DNA from: Sulfurovum sp.
GTDB taxonomy: Bacteria > Campylobacterota > Campylobacteria > Campylobacterales > Sulfurovaceae
Reading direction: 5' to 3'
Assembly (NCBI GenBank): GCA_027068435.1
Contig: JAMOTA010000054.1
Span: 1-64,000, forward strand
DNA: 64,000 nucleotides
The notes under the pieces are model-generated. The model worked only from the letters and a program-made list of their open reading frames with translations. It ran no database searches and had not been told where the DNA came from. A program made the position numbers and the translations under genes. Shown piece after piece: positions 25,913-34,272 of this stretch (position 1 is the stretch's first letter; each line of letters opens with the position of its first letter).

Positions 25913-27226
25913 CTAACGCTTGTCCCAACCTACCATTCCCCACCCCTCTAAATCTTCTTGTAAAGTCTGCATATCTCTGTCATTTTTATGACAAGAGTAA
26001 CAGGCATTTGTCTCTTTTGGCATCTTATACGCAAGGGTCTCTTTAGGGGTAGTAAAACCAAACAGATGCGTTCTTACTGTGATGGGCGACTTTCCTGTAT
26101 GTTTACCCACCTTAGGCATATGACACTCTACACACAAAGAACCTTTTGAGTTAGGCTTATGATTAGTATGCTTTGTTAAAGAGCTTTGGTGTGGACCTAT
26201 GGGTGAACCAAAGCTATGACACTTCATGCAGAGGTCATTGCCTGTGTTGTTTTCAGCTGTGGGTTCTAAGGTATGTGGGTTGTGACAGTTTATACAAGTG
26301 ATACCATGCTTTCCTTTCATGGAATGCACAAACTCATTACCTTGCATACGGTTCTTTTTACCCATACCATTTGCATAAAACTCTTTTGTCTCTTCTCCTA
26401 AAACAAATGGAGCAACTAACTTGTATTTACTAAGAGCTTTCCCCGCTTCATAACCAAAAGGATAGTCTCTAGCATCTCCATAAATAGCACTCATATTTTG
26501 CTCTTTTAAACGCATATCACGGTTACGCATATGACACTGTAAACAAACTTCGTTTTGACGAACTGGGTCACTTAAAGAGGCAACATAGAGTTTTGACTCT
26601 GGGTTTGATACATGCTTTGAAGCAGGTCCATGGCAAGACTCACAAGCTATCCCTTCATCTACACGTTTCTCTGTAGACATAAACCCAGTAAAGTGACACC
26701 CATCACAAGCCCTTGAAGTAGGTAACTGCTCATTGTCATGTGGGTATGCATCTTTGTACCAGTACTTCCAAGGTTTAAACCCTTGCCACTTACCCGTTTG
26801 GATATTCCACTGGTAGTTTCCTAAAACATAATCTTCTTTTGCATTGATATCTTTTCGTATCATAAAGCGTTGTTTAAACTTACCACCTACTGTATATACT
26901 GCATCTTCTAACGCAAAGTTAGCATCTTTTGGTAGTTTAGAGAAGTCTGCAACCATCGTTTGAGGGTTAGCATGTGGGTCTTGTATCATCTTAGGGTGTT
27001 GAGAGTGAGACCATGCCTTGTGGTTCTCTTCATGGCACTCTTTACACTTCTTCGCCCCCACAAAATACGCCTCTTTTTGCTCCTCATCTTGTAAGTTTAT
27101 TTCTGTACCTACTCTCTCTTGTGTCAACTGCAAATAAAAAGGAAACAACTTATTCCCCTTCACATACAAAAGAGAACCCCCTACTAAAACAAGCACAAAC
27201 AACATAAAATAAAAAACTCTCTTCAT
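25913..27226 (-). CDS. Octaheme c-type cytochrome
   Basis: The protein has 437 residues with an N-terminal membrane segment (about 4-22) serving as signal or anchor. Eight CxxCH heme sites are visible: CKECH, CDGCH, CESCH, CLQCH, CINCH, CMKCH, CVECH and CYSCH. Spare His residues between them can serve as second axial ligands. It is a periplasmic electron-transfer protein or multiheme oxidoreductase. It does not show the CxxCK of NrfA, so nitrite reductase is not supported. It stands alone on the minus strand with a good ribosome site (GAGGAT), so its electron partner cannot be named from context. Confidence 0.8.
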   Translation of the reverse strand: MKRVFYFMLFVLVLVGGSLLYVKGNKLFPFYLQLTQERVGTEINLQDEEQKEAYFVGAKKCKECHEENHKAWSHSQHPKMIQDPHANPQTMVADFSKLPKDANFALEDAVYTVGGKFKQRFMIRKDINAKEDYVLGNYQWNIQTGKWQGFKPWKYWYKDAYPHDNEQLPTSRACDGCHFTGFMSTEKRVDEGIACESCHGPASKHVSNPESKLYVASLSDPVRQNEVCLQCHMRNRDMRLKEQNMSAIYGDARDYPFGYEAGKALSKYKLVAPFVLGEETKEFYANGMGKKNRMQGNEFVHSMKGKHGITCINCHNPHTLEPTAENNTGNDLCMKCHSFGSPIGPHQSSLTKHTNHKPNSKGSLCVECHMPKVGKHTGKSPITVRTHLFGFTTPKETLAYKMPKETNACYSCHKNDRDMQTLQEDLEGWGMVGWDKR

Positions 27227-27658
27227 AGACTTATCCTCTAAAATTTATTAATAAATATAACTTAGGAACTATACCCTATTTTAGTTATGAGTTTAATATG
27301 TTGTAAAAATGGGTTTAACTAAGACTATACTTTTAGCAATAATACAATCACGTAGGGTTGGTTCACCAACCATTAAATTGCATATATATCAATTTTAGTT
27401 GATAAGTCAACCCTATGTATCTTTTATATTTACCATTTTGATAATATTTTGTATTAATATTAATTTTTAACTTTCAGTTATATGTAGCAGATTTAATATT
27501 TTCTTAATTTCATCCAAAGTTAAAATCTTGATGATTTGAGGAAAGATCTGAAAAGTATGTGTTGTATTTTGGCATTATCAGAAGCTTAGTTCTCATCTTA
27601 CTTAAATGAGTTATTTTTAATACTTATTAGATATGATTCATCTAAAAAAGGATTTAGA
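27227..27658. other. Gene-poor stretch before the biosynthetic cluster
   Basis: About 430 bp with no supported gene. It holds a REPIN-like repeat (27351-27420). On the minus strand, about 27468-27572, there is a 34-codon open stretch ending in a plausible protein tail (ILTLDEIKKILNLLH) but with no start, possibly a gene remnant. The right end carries the ribosome site of the next gene. Confidence 0.4.
27351..27420. repeat. REPIN-like pair of inverted small palindromes
   Basis: TAGGGTTG (27353-27360) and CAACCCTA (27409-27416) face each other. Just inside the left arm is a 7-bp hairpin (GGTTGGT/ACCAACC, 27356-27371), and inside the right arm a weaker one (GTTGA/TCAAC). Two short palindromic units in opposite orientation about 40 bp apart match the general layout of REPIN or MITE elements. 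No second copy was found in the window. Confidence 0.4.
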
Positions 27659-27661
27659 ATT
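27644..27661 (+). promoter_or_regulatory. Shine-Dalgarno and ATT start codon of the GT-RibA-NADAR gene
   Basis: AAAAAAGGA (27644-27652) is followed after 6 nt by ATT (27659-27661). From there the protein reads LKQKVKIVVGIISMN, a normal first beta strand of a GT-A fold. The first conventional start is the GTG at 27686, which cuts this strand in half and has no ribosome site. Confidence 0.45.
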
Positions 27662-29992
27662 TTAAAGCAAAAAGTAAAAATAGTAGTGGGTATTATTAGT
27701 ATGAATAGTATGCTACTAAATAGATTACTAAAATCCATGCAAATAGTTGATAACGAGAATATAGAGATAGATTTTAAGATTTTTGTAAATAGTCATAATT
27801 ATGATAAGCCTATAGTAAATCTACCTCATACAACCATAGACTATATTTATCTTGAAGAAGATAACTTCTTAAAAATAGCATCAGCACGAGATTTTTTACA
27901 ACAAAAAATTTATGACCATTGTATAAAAAATAAGATAAAACCTATAGTTTGGTTATTGGATGAAGATATAGAGATAGATAATAGAGCAAATAAGTATCTT
28001 CCTCGTTTAGTTGAATTTAAAAATAAGGGTTATGATGTACTTATTGGTTCTATTGATGGAGATAGTCCAAATGCCTCTTTTTCAGGAATAAGTTTGGAGT
28101 TATTTGATTTGATTAAGAATTTAGAATGGTTAGAGAGTATGGATGAAAATGAACTATTACCCTCTCGTGAAAAATTAAATCAAGCATTAAGAGAGAAATA
28201 CCCAAATTACTATTATGATTTATCTTCTGATAAAGATAAAAGTTACCGTATTAAACCTTTTTGGATTACTCCCATTAAAAATCAAGAGTGTGTTAAAGAG
28301 GCTAAGGAGCGTATTTATCTGCATTTAGTCGATATTTTATCAGGGAAAAATTTCTTTAGAAGTATTATCCAACCACAGATAAATGAATATAAAAAAACTC
28401 TTCTTAGAGGGGCAAATACTTTTATTTTAAATCTTGATAGTTTAAAAGTTAGACAACCTATTATAAGAGTGGATGATAGAATAATTCGTAGGTCAGATAT
28501 GTTGTGGGCATTGGCAAATCAAGAGTTTTTTGGTAGTAAAATTATTAAAGTAGACTTTAGTATTTGGCATAAAAGAGATATTAAACCCACCAAAGAGTTA
28601 ACTGTAGAAAAAAGTATTGATGAGCTTTCAGGTTCTATTGTTTTTAATTCATTAAGACTTTTTTATGAGAATAATCAAGAGATGGCATTTGAAGAAATTT
28701 TAAAGCATCAAATTCGGACAAAAATAGAAGCTATAAAAGAGAGTTTTCAAAGGACAAAAAAATATATAAGAGAGTTAAAAAGTTTTGGAAAATCAGAACT
28801 TACTCATTTTTGTCAACAGTTAGAAGATTTTTATACAGAGGAAAACTTAAATTTGATGATTAATCAAATAGAAATGATTTATACCTTTAGAGATAAAATT
28901 TTAAATAAATTCATCTCATATAAACCTTCAATTTTAAATAGTTGTGATTTGACAACTTCTTATTATGGTGTTTTTAAACAATATGATTTAGGTGATGATA
29001 ATATAAAAATCTTATCTAAAAAGCCTATTGAAGAGATGGATAAAAATAGTCCGCCTTTGGTAAGAGTTCATTCATCGTGTTGTAATTCAGAGGTATTTCA
29101 TGCCAATGATTGTGACTGTGCAAAACAGTTAGAGAAGTCGATGAGAATCATATCTAAGCAAGGAGATGGTATTATCTTTTATCTCAATCAAGAGGGGCGT
29201 GGTCATGGTTATTCAAACAAGATAGCCATTGTTGGTAAAATGCAAAAAGAGTCTATAGATACCTATCAATCTTGTAAGGCATTAGGACTAGAAAAAGATA
29301 TAAGAGAGTACAAAAGAGTAGGAGAGCTTTTAAGAGAGTTTAGCTTTAATAAAATCCGACTCCTGTCAAATAATCCCAAAAAAATAGAAGATATAGAGAA
29401 GAGTGGAATAGAGATTATTAGAAAAAAGATTATTGGTAGCTACACAAAGCAAAATATTGATTATCTAAAGTCAAAACAGCAGTATGGTGGACATAAGAAA
29501 CTTATCATTACTCAAAAGTTATTAATAGAAAGATATAAACCATTAGCAGACTCTATTGAATTTTATGAAAAAGAGGATGAGTATGGTGTTTTTTCTAACT
29601 TTTCAGATCATCCATTTGTTTTAGATAAAAAGTATTGGAGAACAAGTGAACACTACTATCAAGCTAATAAATTTGAGCCATTTTCAAAAATTTATAATTC
29701 TATACAACAAGCCAAAACAGCAACTATAGCTAAAAATATCGCACATTCACATCAAATTGATGAATCGTGGGAAGAAAGAAAAATACTCTTTATGTATAAT
29801 GCTCTCTATGAGAAATTTATTCAAAATAATGGGTTGATAAAGTTACTATTAAGTACAAAAAGTGCATATATTATTGAAAAAGCTATAGATGATGAATTCT
29901 GGGGTAGTGGAAGAGAAGGAAAAGGTAAAAACATGCTTGGACGAGTGCTTATGTTTTTACGAGATGCATTCAAAGAAGAGATAGTAACATAA
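27659..29992 (+). CDS. Three-domain fusion: glycosyltransferase-like, GTP cyclohydrolase II-like, NADAR (YbiA-like)
   Basis: The protein has about 777 residues from ATT at 27659, or 768 from GTG at 27686 (numbering below). Residues 1-330 look like a GT-A glycosyltransferase with WLLDEDIEID as the metal-binding DxD-type site and RGANTFILNLD and RRSDMLW segments. Residues about 450-610 are GTP cyclohydrolase II: zinc Cys465, Cys476 and Cys478 at family spacing, QEGRGHG near 502-508, the Arg of LGLEKDIREY, and RLLSNNPKK. The catalytic Tyr expected after NKI (511-513) is absent (NKIAIVGKMQ). Residues about 632-768 are NADAR, the N-glycosidase family (YbiA/COG3236) that cleaves riboflavin-pathway intermediates. 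Joined, these could make and deglycosylate a GTP-derived pyrimidine, as with ToxB and the YbiA-like ToxM in toxoflavin synthesis. It overlaps the next gene by 1 bp. The domain calls are strong for RibA and NADAR, moderate for GT; the product is unknown. Confidence 0.75.
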   Translation: MLKQKVKIVVGIISMNSMLLNRLLKSMQIVDNENIEIDFKIFVNSHNYDKPIVNLPHTTIDYIYLEEDNFLKIASARDFLQQKIYDHCIKNKIKPIVWLLDEDIEIDNRANKYLPRLVEFKNKGYDVLIGSIDGDSPNASFSGISLELFDLIKNLEWLESMDENELLPSREKLNQALREKYPNYYYDLSSDKDKSYRIKPFWITPIKNQECVKEAKERIYLHLVDILSGKNFFRSIIQPQINEYKKTLLRGANTFILNLDSLKVRQPIIRVDDRIIRRSDMLWALANQEFFGSKIIKVDFSIWHKRDIKPTKELTVEKSIDELSGSIVFNSLRLFYENNQEMAFEEILKHQIRTKIEAIKESFQRTKKYIRELKSFGKSELTHFCQQLEDFYTEENLNLMINQIEMIYTFRDKILNKFISYKPSILNSCDLTTSYYGVFKQYDLGDDNIKILSKKPIEEMDKNSPPLVRVHSSCCNSEVFHANDCDCAKQLEKSMRIISKQGDGIIFYLNQEGRGHGYSNKIAIVGKMQKESIDTYQSCKALGLEKDIREYKRVGELLREFSFNKIRLLSNNPKKIEDIEKSGIEIIRKKIIGSYTKQNIDYLKSKQQYGGHKKLIITQKLLIERYKPLADSIEFYEKEDEYGVFSNFSDHPFVLDKKYWRTSEHYYQANKFEPFSKIYNSIQQAKTATIAKNIAHSHQIDESWEERKILFMYNALYEKFIQNNGLIKLLLSTKSAYIIEKAIDDEFWGSGREGKGKNMLGRVLMFLRDAFKEEIVT

Positions 29993-31476
29993 TGTGTGGT
30001 ATTGTTGTTGTTATTGGTAAAAATTCTAAAGTTAAAGCCAAAAAAGCTCTAAATAAAATTAAACATAGAGGAGGAGATGATTATACTATTGTGACTATTG
30101 ACAATATGAGTATGGGTTTTACTAGACTCTCTATTAATGAGCAAAGTTCAAAAGGAAACCAACCATTTTATTATGAGAACTATATCGGACTATTTAATGC
30201 AGAGATATATAATAGTAATCAGTTAAATAAAAAATATAATCTAAATATAAAAAGCAAATCAGACTGTGAAGTAATACTTCCTCTCTATCAAAAAATTGGA
30301 AAAGAGGTCATTAATATATTAGATGGTTTTTTTGTAGGAGTCATTTATGATAAAAAAGAAGAAACACTTTTGATACTAAAAGATTATATAGGTAAAAAAC
30401 CTCTTTTTTTTGCCTATGATGAAGATACTCAATATATTATTAGTGAATTAAAAGCTCTACCAAAAATTCAATATTTTGAGGATTTTCCCAAAGGTATATC
30501 TATCCTAAAAGGTAAAGAGATTCGACTATTAAAAAAACATCATCATACTTTTTTAAATCATAAGTCATTCCTTAAAGATAGTCTATATAAAGCTGTTGAA
30601 AAACGGATTGAGGGTATTAAAAACATGAAAGTAGGTATTTTTTTAAGTGGTGGATTAGATAGCTCGATTGTTGCATCACTTGTAAATCAATTTTTACCTG
30701 CTAACAGAATACATTATTATGCTATTGCTGACCCCAAAAGTGAAGATTTACAATATATCAATATTATGAAAGATTTTTTAAATATTCATGATGATAAAAT
30801 TTCTTATGTTCCTTTACCCAATAGAGAGAGATTACTACATCTCTTACAAGAAGTTGTATATGCCACAGAAAGTACTAATCCTTCTATTATTAGTAATGGG
30901 ATAGGTGCTTATATACTCTCTCAAAAAGCTCATAGTGATGAAATCAAAGTTGTGATAACAGGAGATGGAGCAGATGAAGTTTTTTTGGGATATTACAATA
31001 GAGATTTTCTGAGTAATTCAAGTAAATGGAGAAAATTACAACAAGATTTTATTAATGAGTTATGTTTAACAGAACTTCGCAGAGTTGATTTGGCATGTAT
31101 GGCAAACTCTGTAGAGGTTCGTTGTCCTTTTTTGGATAAAAAGGTTTGCGAAATAGCTCTAAATTTAGAGTATGAAGATTTTTTTGGTAAAGATATAGAT
31201 TCATTAAATAAAAATATACTTCGAGATATATTTAAAGATGTATTACCACAAGAGATAACTAATCGTAAAAAAGTATCTTTTGATGTGGGTAGTGGACTAC
31301 AACATAGAATTGTAGAGTTATGTACTGAAAATAGTTTAAGCGAAAGAGAATATCTTAAAAATATTTGGAATGAGATGTTTGGTAAAAATCTATCAAAAGT
31401 GGATAAAGACCCTTATTTTTGGTCATATCCACAGTTTGATAAAATGATAGAAAAACGAGGAGAGAAATATCAATAA
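29992..31476 (+). CDS. Asparagine-synthetase-like glutamine amidotransferase (AsnB family)
   Basis: The protein has 494 residues, shorter than housekeeping AsnB (about 550-620). The N-terminal class-II glutaminase has Cys2 as nucleophile (MCGIVVVIG) and HRGGDD in place of the usual HRGPD. The synthetase domain (about 190-480) has the PP-loop SGGLDSS for ATP adenylation and GDGADEVFLGY. It overlaps the fusion gene by 1 bp and is followed after 7 bp by the deacetylase gene. In a housekeeping role it would make asparagine. Inside this cluster it more likely forms an amide on a pathway intermediate, as AsnB-like enzymes do in antibiotic clusters; that is inference. Confidence 0.8.
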   Translation: MCGIVVVIGKNSKVKAKKALNKIKHRGGDDYTIVTIDNMSMGFTRLSINEQSSKGNQPFYYENYIGLFNAEIYNSNQLNKKYNLNIKSKSDCEVILPLYQKIGKEVINILDGFFVGVIYDKKEETLLILKDYIGKKPLFFAYDEDTQYIISELKALPKIQYFEDFPKGISILKGKEIRLLKKHHHTFLNHKSFLKDSLYKAVEKRIEGIKNMKVGIFLSGGLDSSIVASLVNQFLPANRIHYYAIADPKSEDLQYINIMKDFLNIHDDKISYVPLPNRERLLHLLQEVVYATESTNPSIISNGIGAYILSQKAHSDEIKVVITGDGADEVFLGYYNRDFLSNSSKWRKLQQDFINELCLTELRRVDLACMANSVEVRCPFLDKKVCEIALNLEYEDFFGKDIDSLNKNILRDIFKDVLPQEITNRKKVSFDVGSGLQHRIVELCTENSLSEREYLKNIWNEMFGKNLSKVDKDPYFWSYPQFDKMIEKRGEKYQ

Positions 31477-31483
31477 TATATGG

Positions 31484-32254
31484 ATGTTTCATCGTATAAG
31501 ATGTGAGAATAATTATATACCCAATATCTATGATAAAAGATGTATGGTTCATCAGTTTGAAGAGATTATAGATCTTATAGATTTAGCGATAAAAAAAGGC
31601 AATGAATTTGGTTCAATTGCCCAAGCACTAGAAGATAACAATACAATTCATATTAGCTTTGATGATGGGTATAAAGAGCATCTATGGGTAGCACAAGCAC
31701 TAAAACAACGATATAAATTTTCATTTGACACCATCACATTTTCAATTAATATTAAAAACTCTTTTTATGATAAAAAGCTCTGTATGGATATACTCTATGA
31801 ATGGATAGAGACAAAAAATTTTAAACCATTTGAAGATCTATTTGATATGAAACCATCTGATATTGATGTGAATGTGATAAAAAAGAAAATATTTACAGAT
31901 AAAAAATATATTTCTCTTTTAAATAGATATTATCCAAAAATGCAAAAGTACTTTTTGGATGAGCTTGAAGTGATTGAACTATCCAAACTATTCTCTATAG
32001 GAAGCCATTGTATAAACCACTTTTTTTTAACCTCATTAGATAGTGATGAGGTTTATAATGAACTGAATCAATCAAAAAGAATCCTAGAATCTAAACTGCA
32101 AATATCTATTGATACAATCTGTTATCCTGAAGGGAAAAGCAGTGGCTCAATAGAAAAGATAGCCAAAAGTATAGGGTATAAATTTGGTCTTTCTATTTCA
32201 GGTAATAAAAAATTATATAAAATTAAAAGGGTTATTCCAAGATGTATATTATAG
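31484..32254 (+). CDS. NodB-type polysaccharide deacetylase-like enzyme
   Basis: The protein has 256 residues and no signal peptide, so it acts in the cytoplasm. The metal-dependent deacetylase fold is shown by ISFDDGYKEH (catalytic Asp and first metal ligand), GSHCINHFFL (His pair) and CYPEGKSSG. The likely reaction is removal of an N-acetyl group from a sugar or sugar-linked metabolite. It overlaps the acyltransferase fusion by 13 bp, so the two are translated together. With a glycosyltransferase domain upstream, a deacetylase that unmasks a GlcNAc-type sugar amine is a sensible reading. Confidence 0.75.
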   Translation: MFHRIRCENNYIPNIYDKRCMVHQFEEIIDLIDLAIKKGNEFGSIAQALEDNNTIHISFDDGYKEHLWVAQALKQRYKFSFDTITFSINIKNSFYDKKLCMDILYEWIETKNFKPFEDLFDMKPSDIDVNVIKKKIFTDKKYISLLNRYYPKMQKYFLDELEVIELSKLFSIGSHCINHFFLTSLDSDEVYNELNQSKRILESKLQISIDTICYPEGKSSGSIEKIAKSIGYKFGLSISGNKKLYKIKRVIPRCIL

Positions 32255-33429
32255 ATAAAATAGCTACTATATTATTTAAGTTTAAATATAGAAAAAATAT
32301 TAAATATCCATCAGTAGTTATAGGATATAAAGGGATGAAAATTGGTAAAAACAGTATTATTCAACCATTTTCTACACTTAAAGCAAATAAAGAAAATACG
32401 TATGGGAAAATAATAATTGGAAAGAATACTTATATTGGAGAGCATAGCTATATATTAGGTGGCAATGGCAGTGTACACATAGGTAATGATTTTCATGCTG
32501 GAAATAATTTAATTTTACTAGGTGGAGGAGATATATATATAGGTAATAATGTTTTAATGTCTCAAAACATAGTTGTCTCATCAAGTTCACATGAATTTAA
32601 AGATACGAAAGTTATGGTAAATGAAACCGCTTCAATCTTTAATACGGTAATTATTTCAGATAATGTATTCATTGGAGCAAATGCTACTATACTAATGGGA
32701 ACAACTATAGAAAGAGGGGCAATTATTGGTGCTGGTAGTGTTGTGACTGAAAATACAATTATTAAAGAAGATGAAATATGGACAGGAAACCCTGCTAAAA
32801 TGATAAGAACAAGAATCTCTCTAAAAGAGCAGATAGAAGAAGAGATAGATAATTTTTTAAAACAATATCCCTTTCATAATCTTTTTCTGTTATATGGATT
32901 CAAAGATATTTTTGCCTCAGAATATGGGGGAACTTGTTCTGATAGAACCATACTATTTAAAGAGAAATTAGATGAAAAATTTCAAGAAATACCTATAAAT
33001 ATAAAATTACATCGTGCATTTATCAATGATAAACAGACACATACAATTCTTAAGATAAAAATTTATAATAAGGTATATTTTTGTGATGTAGGTATGGGCT
33101 ATCCTATTACAAAATTACTACCAAGTTATCAAAATATAAAATTTAATAGTTATGGCATTAAATTTAAATCAGTTGTAGAGAAAAATAATATAACAGTTTA
33201 TATTGATGAAGGGGATGGGGAAAAAGAGCTAATAAAAATAGTTAATGAAGTGCAATCACAAGAAGATATTAGACAAAGTATTGATAATAGATGGGAGAGT
33301 AGAGAAGAATTACCATTTAATAATCGATTGAGATATTTTTTTATTTATAAAAATATATATTATCAGATTAGAGATAATGATTTTTCATTTAATTGTGAGG
33401 CAAAGAGAATTTATTACAATCCAAAATAA
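32242..33429 (+). CDS. Fusion of hexapeptide-repeat acyltransferase and arylamine N-acetyltransferase-like domain
   Basis: The protein has 395 residues. Residues about 25-190 form a left-handed beta helix of hexapeptide repeats (IGKNTYIGEH, IGNDFHAGNN, IGNNVLMSQN) closing with GAGSVVTENTII and WTGNPAKMIR, the CoA-binding end of maltose O-acetyltransferase-like enzymes. Residues about 205-395 resemble arylamine N-acetyltransferases, with FHNLFLLYG near the start and a Cys-His-Asp triad at Cys232 (YGGTCSD), His267 (THTILKI) and Asp282 (DVGMGYP). Such domains transfer acyl groups from CoA to amines; a relative, RifF, closes the rifamycin amide. It is the last gene of the cluster. No fusion of these two domains is known to the annotator; the substrate is unknown. 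Confidence 0.7.
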   Translation: MYIIDKIATILFKFKYRKNIKYPSVVIGYKGMKIGKNSIIQPFSTLKANKENTYGKIIIGKNTYIGEHSYILGGNGSVHIGNDFHAGNNLILLGGGDIYIGNNVLMSQNIVVSSSSHEFKDTKVMVNETASIFNTVIISDNVFIGANATILMGTTIERGAIIGAGSVVTENTIIKEDEIWTGNPAKMIRTRISLKEQIEEEIDNFLKQYPFHNLFLLYGFKDIFASEYGGTCSDRTILFKEKLDEKFQEIPINIKLHRAFINDKQTHTILKIKIYNKVYFCDVGMGYPITKLLPSYQNIKFNSYGIKFKSVVEKNNITVYIDEGDGEKELIKIVNEVQSQEDIRQSIDNRWESREELPFNNRLRYFFIYKNIYYQIRDNDFSFNCEAKRIYYNPK

Positions 33430-33430
33430 C

Positions 33431-33628
33431 ATACTTAAACTCCCTAAAAAAGCTCTTTTAGTGCTAATGCATGTCCCCTTTCATCTAATGGGTAGGATAG
33501 TAGTAGCTCTAATTTTAGTAAAATTTATCTCTATGTCTCTGTCATTATCAGCTTTTGGGCTATCTTTACAATTGCTATTTTAAACGGGATTATACTTGTA
33601 AGTTTTATTGATGAACTAGATAATATTG
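33431..33628 (+). pseudogene. Frameshifted fragment of a CzcA-type RND metal efflux pump
   Basis: One frame reads LPKKALLVLMHVPFHLMG then a hydrophobic stretch and LSLSAFGLS. After a shift of one base near 33560 the reading continues FTIAILNGIILVSFIDEL. Both halves match a transmembrane part of CzcA-type heavy-metal efflux pumps (family pattern VPFALIGG, then LNGIVLVS). About 65 residues remain of a protein of over 1000, with no start, so it is a decayed scrap. Its left edge abuts the stop of the acyltransferase fusion gene. Confidence 0.65.
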
Positions 33629-33752
33629 ATATTAATTTCCCTTTTTTTAATATAATTATATTATATCGTAGTAAAATAAGAAACTAAAATAAAGTATTTT
33701 TTATTTGCAAAATAAATTTATTGATAAATGTATGCTACAAGCAAGAGTTTTG

Positions 33753-33758
33753 TATAAT
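33753..33758 (+). promoter_or_regulatory. -10 box before ybgC
   Basis: TATAAT about 85 bp before the ybgC ATG; the only good promoter-like hexamer between the efflux-gene scrap and ybgC. Confidence 0.35.
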
Positions 33759-33843
33759 CTTAGATATATAGCAAATAAATAGGTATATTTTGAGTATATT
33801 GATTATTACCCTTCTCAAAAACCATATACATAGGATTTAATAC

Positions 33844-34224
33844 ATGAAAATAAGAGTCTATTACGAAGATACTGACATTGGTGGGATTGTTTATCATACT
33901 AATTATTTAAAATTTTGTGAGCGTGCTAGGTCTGAGGTTTTTTTTGATAATGGGGTTGTACCTTTAGAAGAAGATAAAAGTGGGTTTGTAGTTCGTAACA
34001 TTAATGCTGACTTTTTATCGACAGCGACACTTGGCGACATACTCACAGTAAAGTCTAAAGTTGTAACTACAAAAAGCTCTTCAGTTGTTTTACTTCAAGA
34101 GGTGTGGAGAGAAGATGTAAAAGTATTTAATATGAATGTTTTACTGGTTTATATCTCAAATGGTAAACCATCTCGTATTCCTGAGACATTTAAAGAAATT
34201 TTTAATACTTTTAGTAAAATATAA
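33844..34224 (+). CDS. ybgC: YbgC-type acyl-CoA thioesterase (hot-dog fold)
   Basis: The protein has 126 residues, normal length. The 4HBT-family signature YYEDTDIGGIVYHTNYLKFCERARSE is split here as YEDTDIGGIVYHTNY and the following CERARSE. It hydrolyses acyl-CoA or acyl-ACP thioesters and is linked to envelope and phospholipid metabolism (Tol-Pal neighbourhood in other bacteria). Here it precedes an L,D-transpeptidase gene by 48 bp, with no Tol genes nearby. Confidence 0.85.
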   Translation: MKIRVYYEDTDIGGIVYHTNYLKFCERARSEVFFDNGVVPLEEDKSGFVVRNINADFLSTATLGDILTVKSKVVTTKSSSVVLLQEVWREDVKVFNMNVLLVYISNGKPSRIPETFKEIFNTFSKI

Positions 34225-34272
34225 TATTTAACTATAGTAAATAGATGATATACTACTATTCAAGGGAGTGAT

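Larger units (their letters stand above)
33430..33843. other. Intergenic stretch with efflux-gene scrap
   Basis: About 410 bp. The first 200 bp hold a czcA-like remnant. The rest is very AT-rich with a TATAAT box at 33753-33758 before ybgC, and nothing else recognisable. Confidence 0.5.

Noticed and set aside
25913..27226. Nitrite reductase NrfA assignment for the octaheme cytochrome
   Set aside because: No CxxCK motif, eight CxxCH sites instead of five hemes, and no NrfH partner.
27659..29992. NADAR domain as the antitoxin of a DarT-type toxin system
   Set aside because: No DarT gene is adjacent and the domain is fused to GTP cyclohydrolase II, which fits the riboflavin-pathway N-glycosidase branch better.
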